Part shown: piece after piece, positions 8,835-17,820 of the stretch
Numbering within the stretch: position 1 is the stretch's first letter
Layout of the letters: each line of letters opens with the position of its first letter
From: Candidatus Pantoea deserta
Lineage (GTDB): Bacteria > Pseudomonadota > Gammaproteobacteria > Enterobacterales > Enterobacteriaceae
Direction of reading: 5' to 3'
NCBI RefSeq assembly: GCF_003813865.1
Contig: NZ_RMVG01000020.1
Location: forward strand, 17,161-81,160
Length of the DNA: 64,000 nt
The notes under the pieces: generated by a model
Database searches by the model: none
Seen by the model: only the letters and a program-made list of their open reading frames with translations
Told to the model about the DNA's origin: nothing
Program-made: the position numbers and the translations under genes

Positions 8835-9623
8835 ATGTCAATAAAAAAAATTACAATGTGCATGGCTTGTTTAGTAACAACAGCGATGACACTGTCTGCA
8901 CAAGCGAGTGAAAGCACTAGTTCTGATCGTAGCCTGAGTGTAGGCCTTGGCGCAATCAGCGCTCCACGCTACAGCGGAGCTAAAGATCAACATACCTTTT
9001 TTGCGCCAGTTATCCATGCTCAGGATGGCAATTTCTTCGCTGATACGGTCAAAGGTCTAGGCTATCGCTTCCAAAGCGATAATGGGCTCTATTTAGAAAA
9101 TACTTTAGGGATGGATTTTGGTCGTTCCGATAAAAATTCAGACTGGCGTGAAGGTTCTGACAAACTAAAAGGTATGGGGACAATCAAATCAACGCTGAAT
9201 ACTGGGGTTACTGCTGGTTGGGCCCTTTCTTCCTGGCTGGTTTTAGAGGGGAAAGCAACTATGCCGCTGACAGACAGTCAGGGTAACCGCTACCGGACAA
9301 CTGTAACTCTAATTCCATTTCAGGATGAGAGTGATGTAGTAACTTTTCAGGGCAGCACCTTATTTGGTGATGCGCGTTATATGAACACGTATTATGGTGT
9401 AAGCGAGAAGCAAAGCGCACACTCAGGCTATGCGCGTTATAATGCGGCTGGTGGTTATTATGGCTACGATCTTGGAATGACCTGGAGTCATCAGTTCACC
9501 CCACACTGGGGGGCTTGGGCAAGCGTTGATTATACTCGTCTCGACAAACATGCGTCTGACAGTCCGATCGTGAAGAAAAATGGTGGCACTTACGGTACGC
9601 TTGCAGTGACTTATTTGTTCTGA
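8835..9623 (+). CDS. MipA/OmpV-family outer-membrane protein
   Basis: Starting at MSIKKITMCM (ATG at 8835) the protein has 262 residues with a signal peptide ending near ALSAQAS and a barrel that closes with GTLAVTYLF, the C-terminal phenylalanine typical of outer-membrane proteins. The opening SLSVGLGAISAPRYSGA is the MipA/OmpV signature. An in-frame start 27 codons earlier has no ribosome site and would spoil the signal peptide. Family members bind MltA/PBP1B or respond to antibiotics and metals, and are often next to two-component systems, as here. Function in this strain is probably envelope stress or drug response. Confidence 0.9.
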   Translation: MSIKKITMCMACLVTTAMTLSAQASESTSSDRSLSVGLGAISAPRYSGAKDQHTFFAPVIHAQDGNFFADTVKGLGYRFQSDNGLYLENTLGMDFGRSDKNSDWREGSDKLKGMGTIKSTLNTGVTAGWALSSWLVLEGKATMPLTDSQGNRYRTTVTLIPFQDESDVVTFQGSTLFGDARYMNTYYGVSEKQSAHSGYARYNAAGGYYGYDLGMTWSHQFTPHWGAWASVDYTRLDKHASDSPIVKKNGGTYGTLAVTYLF

Positions 9624-9662
9624 CTTTTATGAAAGATGTGTATTGCTCAAGCTGAGCAATAT

Positions 9663-9702
9663 AAAAGGCTAGTGAAAATTTTATAGCTATAGCTAGCCTT
9701 TT
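9663..9702 (+). terminator. Probable terminator after MipA
   Basis: AAAAGGCTAG (9663-9672) pairs with CTAGCCTTTT (9693-9702), followed by ATTTC. A second small hairpin (ATTGCTCA/TGAGCAAT) lies just before it. Together they probably end the mipA transcript, so the RND genes would need their own promoter. Confidence 0.55.
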
Positions 9703-9772
9703 ATTTCATGACAAAAAAATTACCGAAACTTTATCGTCACGTCATGCGAGTAGGATTTTATGGTGAGGCAAT

Positions 9773-10060
9773 ATGGCATTCGTCAGAGTGATTGTTTTTT
9801 TAGGGGTGACATCTTTGCTACTTTGTGGGAAAAATGCGTCTGCCGGGCTGAATTATTCATACAATATCTCAGTTATTTCCATCTCAGCTAAAGGTAAGGA
9901 GTCACTCCCAAAGGCAAATTCTATTTATAATGATAATGCCTCGGATTCATGGCGCCAACAGGCCTTGTATCAGCGAGAACCGTTTCCACATGGAAACAAA
10001 GGCTGGCGATTTCTCGTCATTCCCGCGCCTTTTAAAAAAATCAACAAAAATCCTCCTTAG
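9773..10060 (+). CDS. Small secreted protein of unknown function
   Basis: The 95-residue product begins MAFVRVIVFLGVTSLLLC, a signal peptide with likely cleavage after NASA. The mature part is about 70 residues, polar, with a basic proline-rich end (PAPFKKINKNPP). A GGTGAGG sequence lies before the ATG. I do not recognise a family. It sits between mipA and the RND adaptor on the same strand, so it may be a small periplasmic accessory of the same stress response. The open frame is short, so coding is likely but not certain. Confidence 0.5.
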   Translation: MAFVRVIVFLGVTSLLLCGKNASAGLNYSYNISVISISAKGKESLPKANSIYNDNASDSWRQQALYQREPFPHGNKGWRFLVIPAPFKKINKNPP

Positions 10061-10180
10061 AAAGCTAAACGCTTTACCATAAAAATTATTTATTTATCTC
10101 TGAGGATTGGCAGTGTTGCATCATATATTATATAGAAAACACTTCTTCCAGACTAACTTAAATTTTTGCCAGAGTTCATT

Positions 10181-11320
10181 ATGAAAACAAAATTTTCTCT
10201 TTTATGCCTTTGCGTGTTGTTGAGTGGTTGTGATCACAAGGAATCAGATGCTCAATCTTCCCAGCCTAATGCAAAAGTAGATGTAGTGACGATAAAAACC
10301 CATTCTGTAAACATGTTTTCGGACCTGCCGGGTCGCACAGTAGCGGTCAGGACTGCAGAAGTCAGACCTCAAGTTAGTGGGATTATTTTGAAACGTTACT
10401 TCGATGAAGGTTCAGAAGTAAAAGAGGGGCAGCAGCTCTATCAGATCGATGACTCAAGTTATGCTTCTGCGGTGGAAAAGGCGAAAGCACAATACATAAA
10501 TGCTAAAAATGAACTCGCGCGCGATCAGCAATTAATCAAAGCGGATGCAGTCAGTAAGCAGGTACTGGATAATGCAACGTCAACGTTTTTGCAAGCCAAG
10601 GCGGACTTAAGATCAGCAGAGGTCAACCTTAACTATACTCGCGTTCGTGCGCCTATTAGTGGAAGAATCGGTCGCTCAAGCGTAACCGAAGGTGCGTTAG
10701 TATCCGCCGAGCAGAGTAATGCGTTATCCACGATTACTCAGACCGATCCTATCTATGTTGACGTTAACGAGCCTTATAACGAACTACTGCGATTGCGTAG
10801 CGCAGTTTCAAGTGGAAAAGTGCGCACTCCTTCATCACACGAAGCCGCAGTCCAGCTTATCCTTGATAACGGAACGGCATATCCCCTTCAGGGAACTCTT
10901 GAATTTTCAGAGGTTCGGGTTGATGAGGGTACTGGAAGCGTTCTACTGCGGGCGCGCTTTCCTAATCCGAAAGGGGAGTTATTACCAGGAATGTTTGTGC
11001 ATACCCGTTTTAGCCAGGGAGTTGATGAAAACGGAATAACCGTACCGCAGCAATCTATTCTGCGCGATAACAAGGGCGCGCCTTATGTGCTGACGGTGGA
11101 TGCGAACAACAAAGTCCAGGAGCGTCAGGTAACGACGGGACAAATGAACAATGGACAGTGGCAGATTTTGTCCGGTTTGAAAGCCGGCGAGCGAGTCATG
11201 GTTAATGGTATGCAAAATACCGCTCCGGGTGCAGCGGTAGATGTGACCGAGGCTAAACAACCAGCTGCAGCGACACAGCCCTCTATTTCCCTTTCTATGA
11301 CTGACCCATCGGCGCAGTAA
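10181..11320 (+). CDS. RND efflux periplasmic adaptor lipoprotein, AcrA/AdeA-like
   Basis: Translation from ATG 10181 gives 379 residues with lipobox LLSGC (C17), so the protein is anchored to the inner membrane facing the periplasm. The order is barrel-sandwich (PQVSGIILKRYFDEGSEVKE), an alpha-hairpin rich in A/K/E (about 90-140), the second lipoyl half (YTRVRAPISGRIG), then beta-barrel and membrane-proximal domains. The adaptor links the RND pump to the outer-membrane channel encoded next. The pump gene starts 12 bases after its stop, in an operon with the channel. A TTG start five codons upstream is less likely. Confidence 0.93.
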   Translation: MKTKFSLLCLCVLLSGCDHKESDAQSSQPNAKVDVVTIKTHSVNMFSDLPGRTVAVRTAEVRPQVSGIILKRYFDEGSEVKEGQQLYQIDDSSYASAVEKAKAQYINAKNELARDQQLIKADAVSKQVLDNATSTFLQAKADLRSAEVNLNYTRVRAPISGRIGRSSVTEGALVSAEQSNALSTITQTDPIYVDVNEPYNELLRLRSAVSSGKVRTPSSHEAAVQLILDNGTAYPLQGTLEFSEVRVDEGTGSVLLRARFPNPKGELLPGMFVHTRFSQGVDENGITVPQQSILRDNKGAPYVLTVDANNKVQERQVTTGQMNNGQWQILSGLKAGERVMVNGMQNTAPGAAVDVTEAKQPAAATQPSISLSMTDPSAQ

Positions 11321-11332
11321 GCAGGAAACGTT

Positions 11333-14300
11333 ATGTCTAAATTTTTTATTGAACGCCCCGTTCTGGCATGGGTCGTTGCGATCATTATGATGCTCGCTGG
11401 ACTGATGTCGATCAAAAATTTGTCCGTCAATCAGTATCCGAATATTGCTCCACCTGCGGTCTCTGTCGACTTCACTTATCCTGGCGCAAGTGCCGACACC
11501 GTACAGCAGACAGCGGTTCAGGTTATAGAACAGCAGCTGACAGGAATTGACCACCTGCGCTACGTTGAATCAAATAGCAGTAGTGATGGCAGCGCCTCTA
11601 TTATTGCTACCTTTGATCAAGGGACCGATCCTGATATTGCTCAGGTACAGGTTCAAAATAAAGTATCGGTAGCCGAAGCGTCTTTACCCTCTGAAGTGAC
11701 GCAACAGGGAATTACTGTAGAAAAATATCAGGCCAATTTTATGCTGGTAGTGGGTCTGGTATCTAAAAACGGCAAACTGAGTGACGCCGATCTGAGTGAT
11801 ATAATGGTATCACGTCTTCAGGATTCCATTGCTCGTACTCAAGGCGTTGGTCAGGTCATGGTATTTGGGGCGCAATATGCGATGCATATTTGGCTGGATC
11901 CGGCGAAGCTTTATAAGTTCAATCTTATGCCAAGTGATGTCAGCACAGCGATTCAGAACCAGAACGTCCAGGTTTCATCAGGTAAAGTAGGCGGATTACC
12001 TGCTCTACCCGGCACTCAAATCAGCGCCTCTATCGAAGGCAAAACTCGTTTCACAACAGCAGAACAGTTTAAAAATGTCCTGCTAAAAGTGAATGCTGAT
12101 GGTTCACAAGTGCGTTTACGAGATGTTGGTAATGTAGATGTAGGTCCCTCTGACTACAGCATTTCATCAACTTACAATAACCGACCTTCAGTAGGTATTG
12201 CTTTGCGTCTTGCAACTGGCGCAAATGTCCTCGATACCGTGAAAGCGGTTAATGCTACGATTAATCGTTTGAAAAGCTCATTACCTGAGGGCGTTGAAGT
12301 TATCGAACCATACGATACCTCCCCGGTAGTGAGTGCCTCAATTCATGAGGTAGTTAAAACGCTGGGAGAGGCAATTGTCCTGGTGTTTTTCGTAATGCTG
12401 TTGTTCTTACAGAACCTGCGTGCCACGCTTATTACTACGTTAGTCGTGCCAGTTGTGCTGCTGGGCACATTTGGCATCCTTTATGCCTGCGGTTACACCA
12501 TCAATACTCTGACTATGTTCGGAATGGTACTGGCGATAGGTTTGTTGGTTGACGATGCTATTGTTGTTGTCGAAAACGTTGAAAGGGTAATGGAGGAAGA
12601 CGGTCTTTCACCGAAAGAGGCGACTATCCAGTCGATGAAACAGGTGCAGGGTGCTTTGTTCGGAATCGCCATGGTGTTATCAGCCGTATTATTACCGATG
12701 GCGTTTTTTGGAGGATCGACAGGTATCATTTACCGCCAGTTTTCGATCACCATCGTATCCGCAATGGCACTGTCGGTACTGGTGGCCTTATTCTTTACAC
12801 CCGCACTATGCGCAACGCTGCTAAAACCTATTGATCACTCCAGAAAAGAACGTGGTTTTGCGGGATGGTTTAATCAGAAATTTACCGCCGGAACGACTCG
12901 CTATACCCATAGTGTTCGCCATGTAATTAACCGTCGAGGCCTTTTCTTCATTGTTTATTTAGGCTTTGTCGCCGTGACTGGCTATATGTTCACTCAATTG
13001 CCTTCAACGCTCCTGCCCGATGAAGATCAGGGTGTATTAATGGTGCAAATCTCCTTACCGCAAAACGCTTCCGCAGAACGTACGCAGCAGGTTATCCATG
13101 ATGTCACTAACTGGTTCCTGAAAAATGAGAAAGAATCAGTTAATTCTGTTTTTGCCGTTAATGGTTTCAGCTTTTCTGGTCGTGGTCAGAACAGTGCATT
13201 AGCTTTTGTAAGCCTTAAGCCTTGGGATAAACGTCAGAAAGCGGATCAAAAAGTTTCAGCGATGGCCGGGCGTGCGATGGAACATTTCGCTAACCTCAAC
13301 AATGCCAGCGTGATGGTCTTGGTGCCGCCAGCTGTTATGGAATTGGGTAATAGCACTGGCTTTGATATGTATCTTGAAGATCAGAATCAGCAAGGGCATG
13401 AAGCGTTAATGAATGCAGTTGGACAGTTTGTCACGCTAGCTAATCAGGATAAGCGTCTTACTGGGGTATATCTGAACGGTATGCCTGATGAAGCTATTTA
13501 TAAGCTTTCTATTGACGAAGAAAAGGCCAATGCTCTGGGTGTGAGTAGTAGCGATATTGATAACATGCTTTCAGCCGCGTGGGGCTCAAGTTATGTCAAT
13601 CAATTTCTGTTTAATGGTCGGGTTAAAGATGTATACATTCAGGGCCGGGCGAGCTCGCGCCAGAATCCCGAAGATTTAAATAAATGGTATGTACGTAATA
13701 ACCAAAATCAGATGGTGCCTTTTTCCGCCTTTGGTCATGGTGAGTGGACCATGGGTTCTCCACGTTACGATCGCTTTAACGGCGTGGCTGCGGCTAATAT
13801 TCAGGGTTCGCCTGCAGCGGGTTACAGTAGTAGCGATGCAACTCAGGCTGTCAGCGAAATTGCGCAAAAACTACCGCCAGGGTTCAAAGTTGCATGGCAC
13901 GGACTCTCCTATGAAGAACAGACGTCTGGTTCACAAACGACCATGCTCTATTCGCTTTCAGCACTTATAGTCTTTCTGTGTCTGGCTGCACTCTATGAGA
14001 GTTGGTCTGTGCCCTTTGCCGTCATCTTGATTGTTCCTCTTGGGATCATGGGAACTATCGGAGCCGTATTGCTACGGGGGTTACAGAACGATGTATTTTT
14101 CCAGGTTGGTCTATTAACCACAGTCGGACTGGCCGCGAAGAACGCCATTCTGATTGTTGAGTTTGCGAAGGAATTACATGAGCAAGAAGGGAAAGATATT
14201 ATTACGGCCTCAATTGAAGCGGCAAAGCTAAGGTTACGCCCGATCATCATGACTTCTATGGCATTCATCTTAGGTGTTTTCCCTCTGATGATTTCAAATG

Positions 14301-14473
14301 GCGCAGGTGCGGGCAGCCAGCATTCCATAGGCACTGCAGTAACAGGCGGTATGTTAACAGCTACCTTCTTAGCCATCTTCTTTGTTCCGATGTTTTATGT
14401 ACTTGTCATGAAACTAGCCGCGAGATTCAGTAAAAGCCCCCTTCGCGATAAAACTAAAGTCAGAGATTTTTGA
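11333..14473 (+). CDS. RND multidrug efflux transporter, HAE1 type (AcrB/AdeB-like)
   Basis: The 1046-residue length is normal for hydrophobe/amphiphile RND pumps. It starts MSKFFIERPVLAWVVAIIMM (first transmembrane segment) and has the two-fold repeat of a large periplasmic loop plus membrane helices. The proton-relay pair D407/D408 lies in GLLVDDAIVVVENV, and the partner lysine (about K936) is in GLAAKNAILIVEF. It exports drugs or toxic amphiphiles from the periplasm and membrane by proton antiport. It lies between its adaptor and channel genes (gap of 1 base to the channel). Control by the neighbouring AdeRS-like pair is likely but inferred from position. Confidence 0.96.
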   Translation: MSKFFIERPVLAWVVAIIMMLAGLMSIKNLSVNQYPNIAPPAVSVDFTYPGASADTVQQTAVQVIEQQLTGIDHLRYVESNSSSDGSASIIATFDQGTDPDIAQVQVQNKVSVAEASLPSEVTQQGITVEKYQANFMLVVGLVSKNGKLSDADLSDIMVSRLQDSIARTQGVGQVMVFGAQYAMHIWLDPAKLYKFNLMPSDVSTAIQNQNVQVSSGKVGGLPALPGTQISASIEGKTRFTTAEQFKNVLLKVNADGSQVRLRDVGNVDVGPSDYSISSTYNNRPSVGIALRLATGANVLDTVKAVNATINRLKSSLPEGVEVIEPYDTSPVVSASIHEVVKTLGEAIVLVFFVMLLFLQNLRATLITTLVVPVVLLGTFGILYACGYTINTLTMFGMVLAIGLLVDDAIVVVENVERVMEEDGLSPKEATIQSMKQVQGALFGIAMVLSAVLLPMAFFGGSTGIIYRQFSITIVSAMALSVLVALFFTPALCATLLKPIDHSRKERGFAGWFNQKFTAGTTRYTHSVRHVINRRGLFFIVYLGFVAVTGYMFTQLPSTLLPDEDQGVLMVQISLPQNASAERTQQVIHDVTNWFLKNEKESVNSVFAVNGFSFSGRGQNSALAFVSLKPWDKRQKADQKVSAMAGRAMEHFANLNNASVMVLVPPAVMELGNSTGFDMYLEDQNQQGHEALMNAVGQFVTLANQDKRLTGVYLNGMPDEAIYKLSIDEEKANALGVSSSDIDNMLSAAWGSSYVNQFLFNGRVKDVYIQGRASSRQNPEDLNKWYVRNNQNQMVPFSAFGHGEWTMGSPRYDRFNGVAAANIQGSPAAGYSSSDATQAVSEIAQKLPPGFKVAWHGLSYEEQTSGSQTTMLYSLSALIVFLCLAALYESWSVPFAVILIVPLGIMGTIGAVLLRGLQNDVFFQVGLLTTVGLAAKNAILIVEFAKELHEQEGKDIITASIEAAKLRLRPIIMTSMAFILGVFPLMISNGAGAGSQHSIGTAVTGGMLTATFLAIFFVPMFYVLVMKLAARFSKSPLRDKTKVRDF

Positions 14474-14474
14474 T

Positions 14475-15872
14475 ATGACGAATATTAAAAGTGTTATTAC
14501 GTTAATTTCTGTTTGCGTATTAAGCGGGTGTAATCTGGCCCCGCACTATCAGCGTCCTGCTCTACCGATTAAAACAAGCTGGAAAAACGGCTCTGCCACC
14601 GGGGAAACAGCTGCTGAAATGCAATGGTCGAAATTTTTTACAGACGCTGATATGAAACAGCTAGTGTCTCTTGCGATAGCTAACAATCGTGATGTACGTG
14701 TCGCGGCACTTAATGTAGAACTGGCGCAGGATAAACTGGGGATCAGCAGAGCCGATCTGTATCCGTCCATTTCAGCTTCTTTGACAAAAACTGCTGCACA
14801 CTTGCCGGGCGGTCTTTATTCGACAGCAACGACTGGTCCGGTGACCTACCAGCAGTACGAGGGTAACCTGGCTACGGCGTCATGGGAGCTGGACTTCTTT
14901 GGTCGGTTGCGGAACCTGAATGAAGAAGCTAAAGAAAGCTACCTCTCCACTGCATCCACGCAGCAGGCTGTTATGTTGGGGATGGTGGCTGACGTTGCTC
15001 AAGCATATGTCACCCTCAGTATGGATAAGGACTTGCAGAAGGTTGCTACTTTAACCGCTTTGAATCAGCAACATGCTGTCAGTATGATCCAGGCTCAATT
15101 GAAGGCAGGGGTAGCGAATGAGCAAGATTTGCTTCAGGCTCAAACGGCTTTACATACTGCTCAGGCAGACCAGGAAAAATATGCGCGTCAGGTCAGTGAA
15201 GACATCTCAACGCTAGAGTTGTTGATAGGTTGTGCCGTACCTGACCCTATTGTACATCGTGCAACATTGAATAAGGCATGGGCATTTCCTGCACTTAGAT
15301 CTGGACTTGAGTCAACGGTTCTGACCCGTCGTCCGGACATCATGGCGGCTGAGCATACCTTAAAAAGTGCCAATGCTGATATAGGCGTTGCCCGTGCGGC
15401 CTTCTTCCCCAGTATCAGCCTGACAGCGTCAGGAGGTTCAATGTCTGCAGGGTTAAGCGATCTTTTTAAAGGTGGAACGGCAGCATGGACTTTTTCGCCG
15501 TCTGTCAATCTACCCATCTTTGCTGGAGGTAGAAACCTGGCACAATTGAAAGAATCAGAAACGTCGAAAAAAATTGCGGTAGCCAATTATGAAAAAGCTA
15601 TTCAGAAAGCCTTTAAAGAAGTTTCAGATGCGCTAGATGCGAAACAGACGTACAATAATGAAGCGGCTATAAGAAAAATTGATCTTCAGACTAATCAGCG
15701 TTATTTTTCCATCTCCCAGCTTCGTTACCAACAAGGAATGGATAATTATTTAAATGTGTTAACAGCACAACGATCTTATTATTCATCTGAACAGGCCTAT
15801 CTTACCACTTACGCATCTGCTATTGAGAAAAATATCACACTGTATAAAGTATTAGGCGGTGGATGGCAATGA
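14475..15872 (+). CDS. Outer-membrane efflux channel lipoprotein, OprM/NodT-like
   Basis: The 465-residue protein has lipobox VLSGC (C19) and two outer-membrane efflux repeats, with the TolC-type alpha-helical barrel segments (VALAQDKLG-like first repeat and SLTASGGSMSAGLSDLF before the second). It completes the tripartite pump. The ATG lies 1 base after the pump stop, so translation is coupled. A GC hairpin (ATGCCCCT 15878-15885 with AGGGGCAT 15892-15899) follows the stop and may mark the operon end. Confidence 0.93.
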   Translation: MTNIKSVITLISVCVLSGCNLAPHYQRPALPIKTSWKNGSATGETAAEMQWSKFFTDADMKQLVSLAIANNRDVRVAALNVELAQDKLGISRADLYPSISASLTKTAAHLPGGLYSTATTGPVTYQQYEGNLATASWELDFFGRLRNLNEEAKESYLSTASTQQAVMLGMVADVAQAYVTLSMDKDLQKVATLTALNQQHAVSMIQAQLKAGVANEQDLLQAQTALHTAQADQEKYARQVSEDISTLELLIGCAVPDPIVHRATLNKAWAFPALRSGLESTVLTRRPDIMAAEHTLKSANADIGVARAAFFPSISLTASGGSMSAGLSDLFKGGTAAWTFSPSVNLPIFAGGRNLAQLKESETSKKIAVANYEKAIQKAFKEVSDALDAKQTYNNEAAIRKIDLQTNQRYFSISQLRYQQGMDNYLNVLTAQRSYYSSEQAYLTTYASAIEKNITLYKVLGGGWQ

Positions 15873-15877
15873 TGCCC

Positions 15878-15899
15878 ATGCCCCTGGGAGCAGGGGCAT
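15878..15899 (+). terminator. Hairpin after the efflux operon
   Basis: ATGCCCCT and AGGGGCAT pair around a GGGAGC loop six bases after the channel stop. No T-run follows, so it is either a Rho-dependent end or a stabilising hairpin. Confidence 0.4.
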
Positions 15900-15971
15900 A
15901 CAATACCTTATGTGATTCCATTAGAGTATCGTTATGGAACTATTATATGCTTTTTGTAAGTAGGATAGTTT

Positions 15972-16367
15972 ATGTCTAATCGAATTAATCACGAAAATAC
16001 TATCGAAAGAGTGATCGCGTGGATTGAGGAGAATCTTTACCGACCTTTAACTATAGAGAATGTTGCATATAGAAGTGGTTATTCCAGGCGACATATTCAA
16101 TATTTATTTAAGAAAAAAACAGGGATGAGTCTCGGCTCTTACATAAGGGAAAGGCGATTAGTACGGGCTGCTGATGCATTAAGGTGTACGAGCAAAAAAA
16201 TATTGCACGTTGCGCTTGAGCATGGATTTGATAGTCATCAGACTTTTACTTCTGCATTCACGCAGCGTTTTGGAAAACCGCCCGGTAAGTGGAGAGAGGA
16301 CTATATGTCCTCCCAGTCTGCTTATCGGCTCATCCTGTTTTTGAGAAAGCCGAAAGCGCCAGCTTAG
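15972..16367 (+). CDS. AraC-type regulator, MarA/SoxS/RamA size class
   Basis: The 131-residue protein is a stand-alone AraC DNA-binding domain with both helix-turn-helices: LTIENVAYRSGYSRRHIQYL at the start and KILHVALEHGFDSHQTFTSA in the second half, then the FGKPPGKWR end. There is no ligand domain, so activity is probably set by its amount, as for MarA and SoxS, which switch on efflux and stress genes. It follows the RND operon by 100 bases on the same strand and is a good candidate activator of it. A 20-residue basic tail extends beyond the usual domain. Confidence 0.88.
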   Translation: MSNRINHENTIERVIAWIEENLYRPLTIENVAYRSGYSRRHIQYLFKKKTGMSLGSYIRERRLVRAADALRCTSKKILHVALEHGFDSHQTFTSAFTQRFGKPPGKWREDYMSSQSAYRLILFLRKPKAPA

Positions 16368-16529
16368 GGCACCTGAACATGACTGGCATAGTAAAGCTAT
16401 ATGGTGATTACCTTAATTTTTGACAAATATTAAGACCTTATACCCGGCTTTTTCGAAAGAGCATGGATGACAAGGCTGAGTTCTATATGAAGTGATAAAT
16501 CTTGGCCACAGCTAACCAGATAGATATTT

Positions 16530-17285
16530 TCATCTCTGGCACTCGGCCCGGTGAATTTGGCTGGTATAAGCTCGGGGCGATTGTCCAGTAACCCGGCTAA
16601 AAGCAACAGAAAAGCTCCCTGCTGACTGATATCCAACTGCCAGCGCCACGGCTAATACGGATTCTCCGGCCAGCAGTCTTTCTATACCGATAACAACACG
16701 TAAGCGTTCGCGCCACTGTGTAAAGGTCAAACCGGTTTCTTTTTCAAATAACCGGATAAGCGTGCGCTGACTGCTGAATACCTGACTGGCTAACTGTTCA
16801 AGTGTATCCGGTATCGCAGGATCATTTCGTAAGAAGGCGATAACCTGCCGCAGGCGTTTATCGCGTCCTTCAGGAATATACAGCTCTACCGCTCGGGTTG
16901 AACGCGTGAGCTGACGCATAAGAAGCTGTGTCACCAGATGCAACTCTTCATGGTTCGCTTGTTCTCCTACCAAACAGCACGCCTCATGCGCTAACTCCCT
17001 TAGCAAACCGGTCACCGAAATTTGTGTCAGACAATCGGGAACAAGTACAGGATTCTGTGCAGTATCAATATGTATAGTGATGATTTCTGAAGATTCTGTA
17101 TAACATGCCTGATGTAACAACCCGGCGGGGGTCCATACCGCCGAGAGCGGAGTGGCAAGCCACCACCCATCTTGACTGGTAAGACGTGCAGACCCGCGAA
17201 GTGCCAGAGTTAATTGCCCTTGCTCATGCCTGTGTTCTGGCACTTCATCACCCGCTGTAAAATGTAGTCGTTTAGCTGTTAGCAT
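16530..17285 (-). CDS. AraC-family regulator with N-terminal cupin, NimR-like
   Basis: The 251-residue protein has an N-terminal cupin (PEHRHEQGQLTLALRG, about residues 17-32) and a C-terminal pair of helix-turn-helices (DTLEQLASQVFSSQRTLIRL and VLAVALAVGYQSAGSFSVAF). This is the layout of NimR/YeaM-type regulators, which usually control a neighbouring exporter. No MFS exporter is adjacent here. It is divergent from the MarA-like gene at 17406, and the shared 120-base space contains the inverted repeat TGCGTAA-N11-TTACGCA. The inducer is unknown. Confidence 0.85.
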   Translation of the reverse strand: MLTAKRLHFTAGDEVPEHRHEQGQLTLALRGSARLTSQDGWWLATPLSAVWTPAGLLHQACYTESSEIITIHIDTAQNPVLVPDCLTQISVTGLLRELAHEACCLVGEQANHEELHLVTQLLMRQLTRSTRAVELYIPEGRDKRLRQVIAFLRNDPAIPDTLEQLASQVFSSQRTLIRLFEKETGLTFTQWRERLRVVIGIERLLAGESVLAVALAVGYQSAGSFSVAFSRVTGQSPRAYTSQIHRAECQR

Positions 17286-17315
17286 AGTGGGTTACCTCAG
17301 CAAAAACGGCACCGT

Positions 17316-17340
17316 TGCGTAAAATGTTGTCACTTACGCA
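17316..17340. promoter_or_regulatory. Inverted repeat TGCGTAA-N11-TTACGCA between divergent AraC genes
   Basis: TGCGTAA at 17316-17322 and TTACGCA at 17334-17340 are exact reverse complements. The position between two divergent regulator genes fits an operator for one of them. Confidence 0.5.
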
Positions 17341-17405
17341 TAAGAACAGGCGCGCTGTTTGGAGAATAATAAATGGCATAATTTATCTGCAACAATTAAT
17401 GAAAA

Positions 17406-17744
17406 ATGAACTTGCAAAAACGCATTATTGAGGATCTGATTACATGGATTGACCAGAATCTGGATCGGAAAATCTGTCTTGAAGAAATTGCCCATCGGGT
17501 TGGTTATTCTCGCTGGCATTTACATCGTGTATTCAAGGCTTACACGCGGCAAAATCTGGGCAGCTACATACGTAACCGCCGCCTCGAAGCGGCGAAGAAA
17601 GATCTGATAGCTAAAAATGAGCCTATACTGGATGTTTGCGTTAAGTATGGCTTTGAATCACAACAAGAATTTACCCGAGCGTTCTCCCGTCGATACAGCA
17701 TGCCACCTGGCGCATATCGAAAGCAATTTCGCTTATCCGCGTAG
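17406..17744 (+). CDS. AraC-type regulator, SoxS/RamA-like
   Basis: At 112 residues this is almost the same length as SoxS and RamA. Helix-turn-helix one is KICLEEIAHRVGYSRWHLHR and helix-turn-helix two is EPILDVCVKYGFESQQEFTR, followed by the AFSRRYSMPPGAYRK ending typical of the MarA/SoxS/Rob group. These act as monomers on marboxes and raise efflux, porin and redox genes. It is the second such gene within 2 kb of the RND operon and stands divergent from a NimR-like regulator. Confidence 0.9.
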   Translation: MNLQKRIIEDLITWIDQNLDRKICLEEIAHRVGYSRWHLHRVFKAYTRQNLGSYIRNRRLEAAKKDLIAKNEPILDVCVKYGFESQQEFTRAFSRRYSMPPGAYRKQFRLSA

Positions 17745-17820
17745 AGCGTGACTAAACTTTTAGCACAGACTGACATCATCATTGCGTTACATCACAGCCA
17801 GTTATTTTGCGCATGATGGC

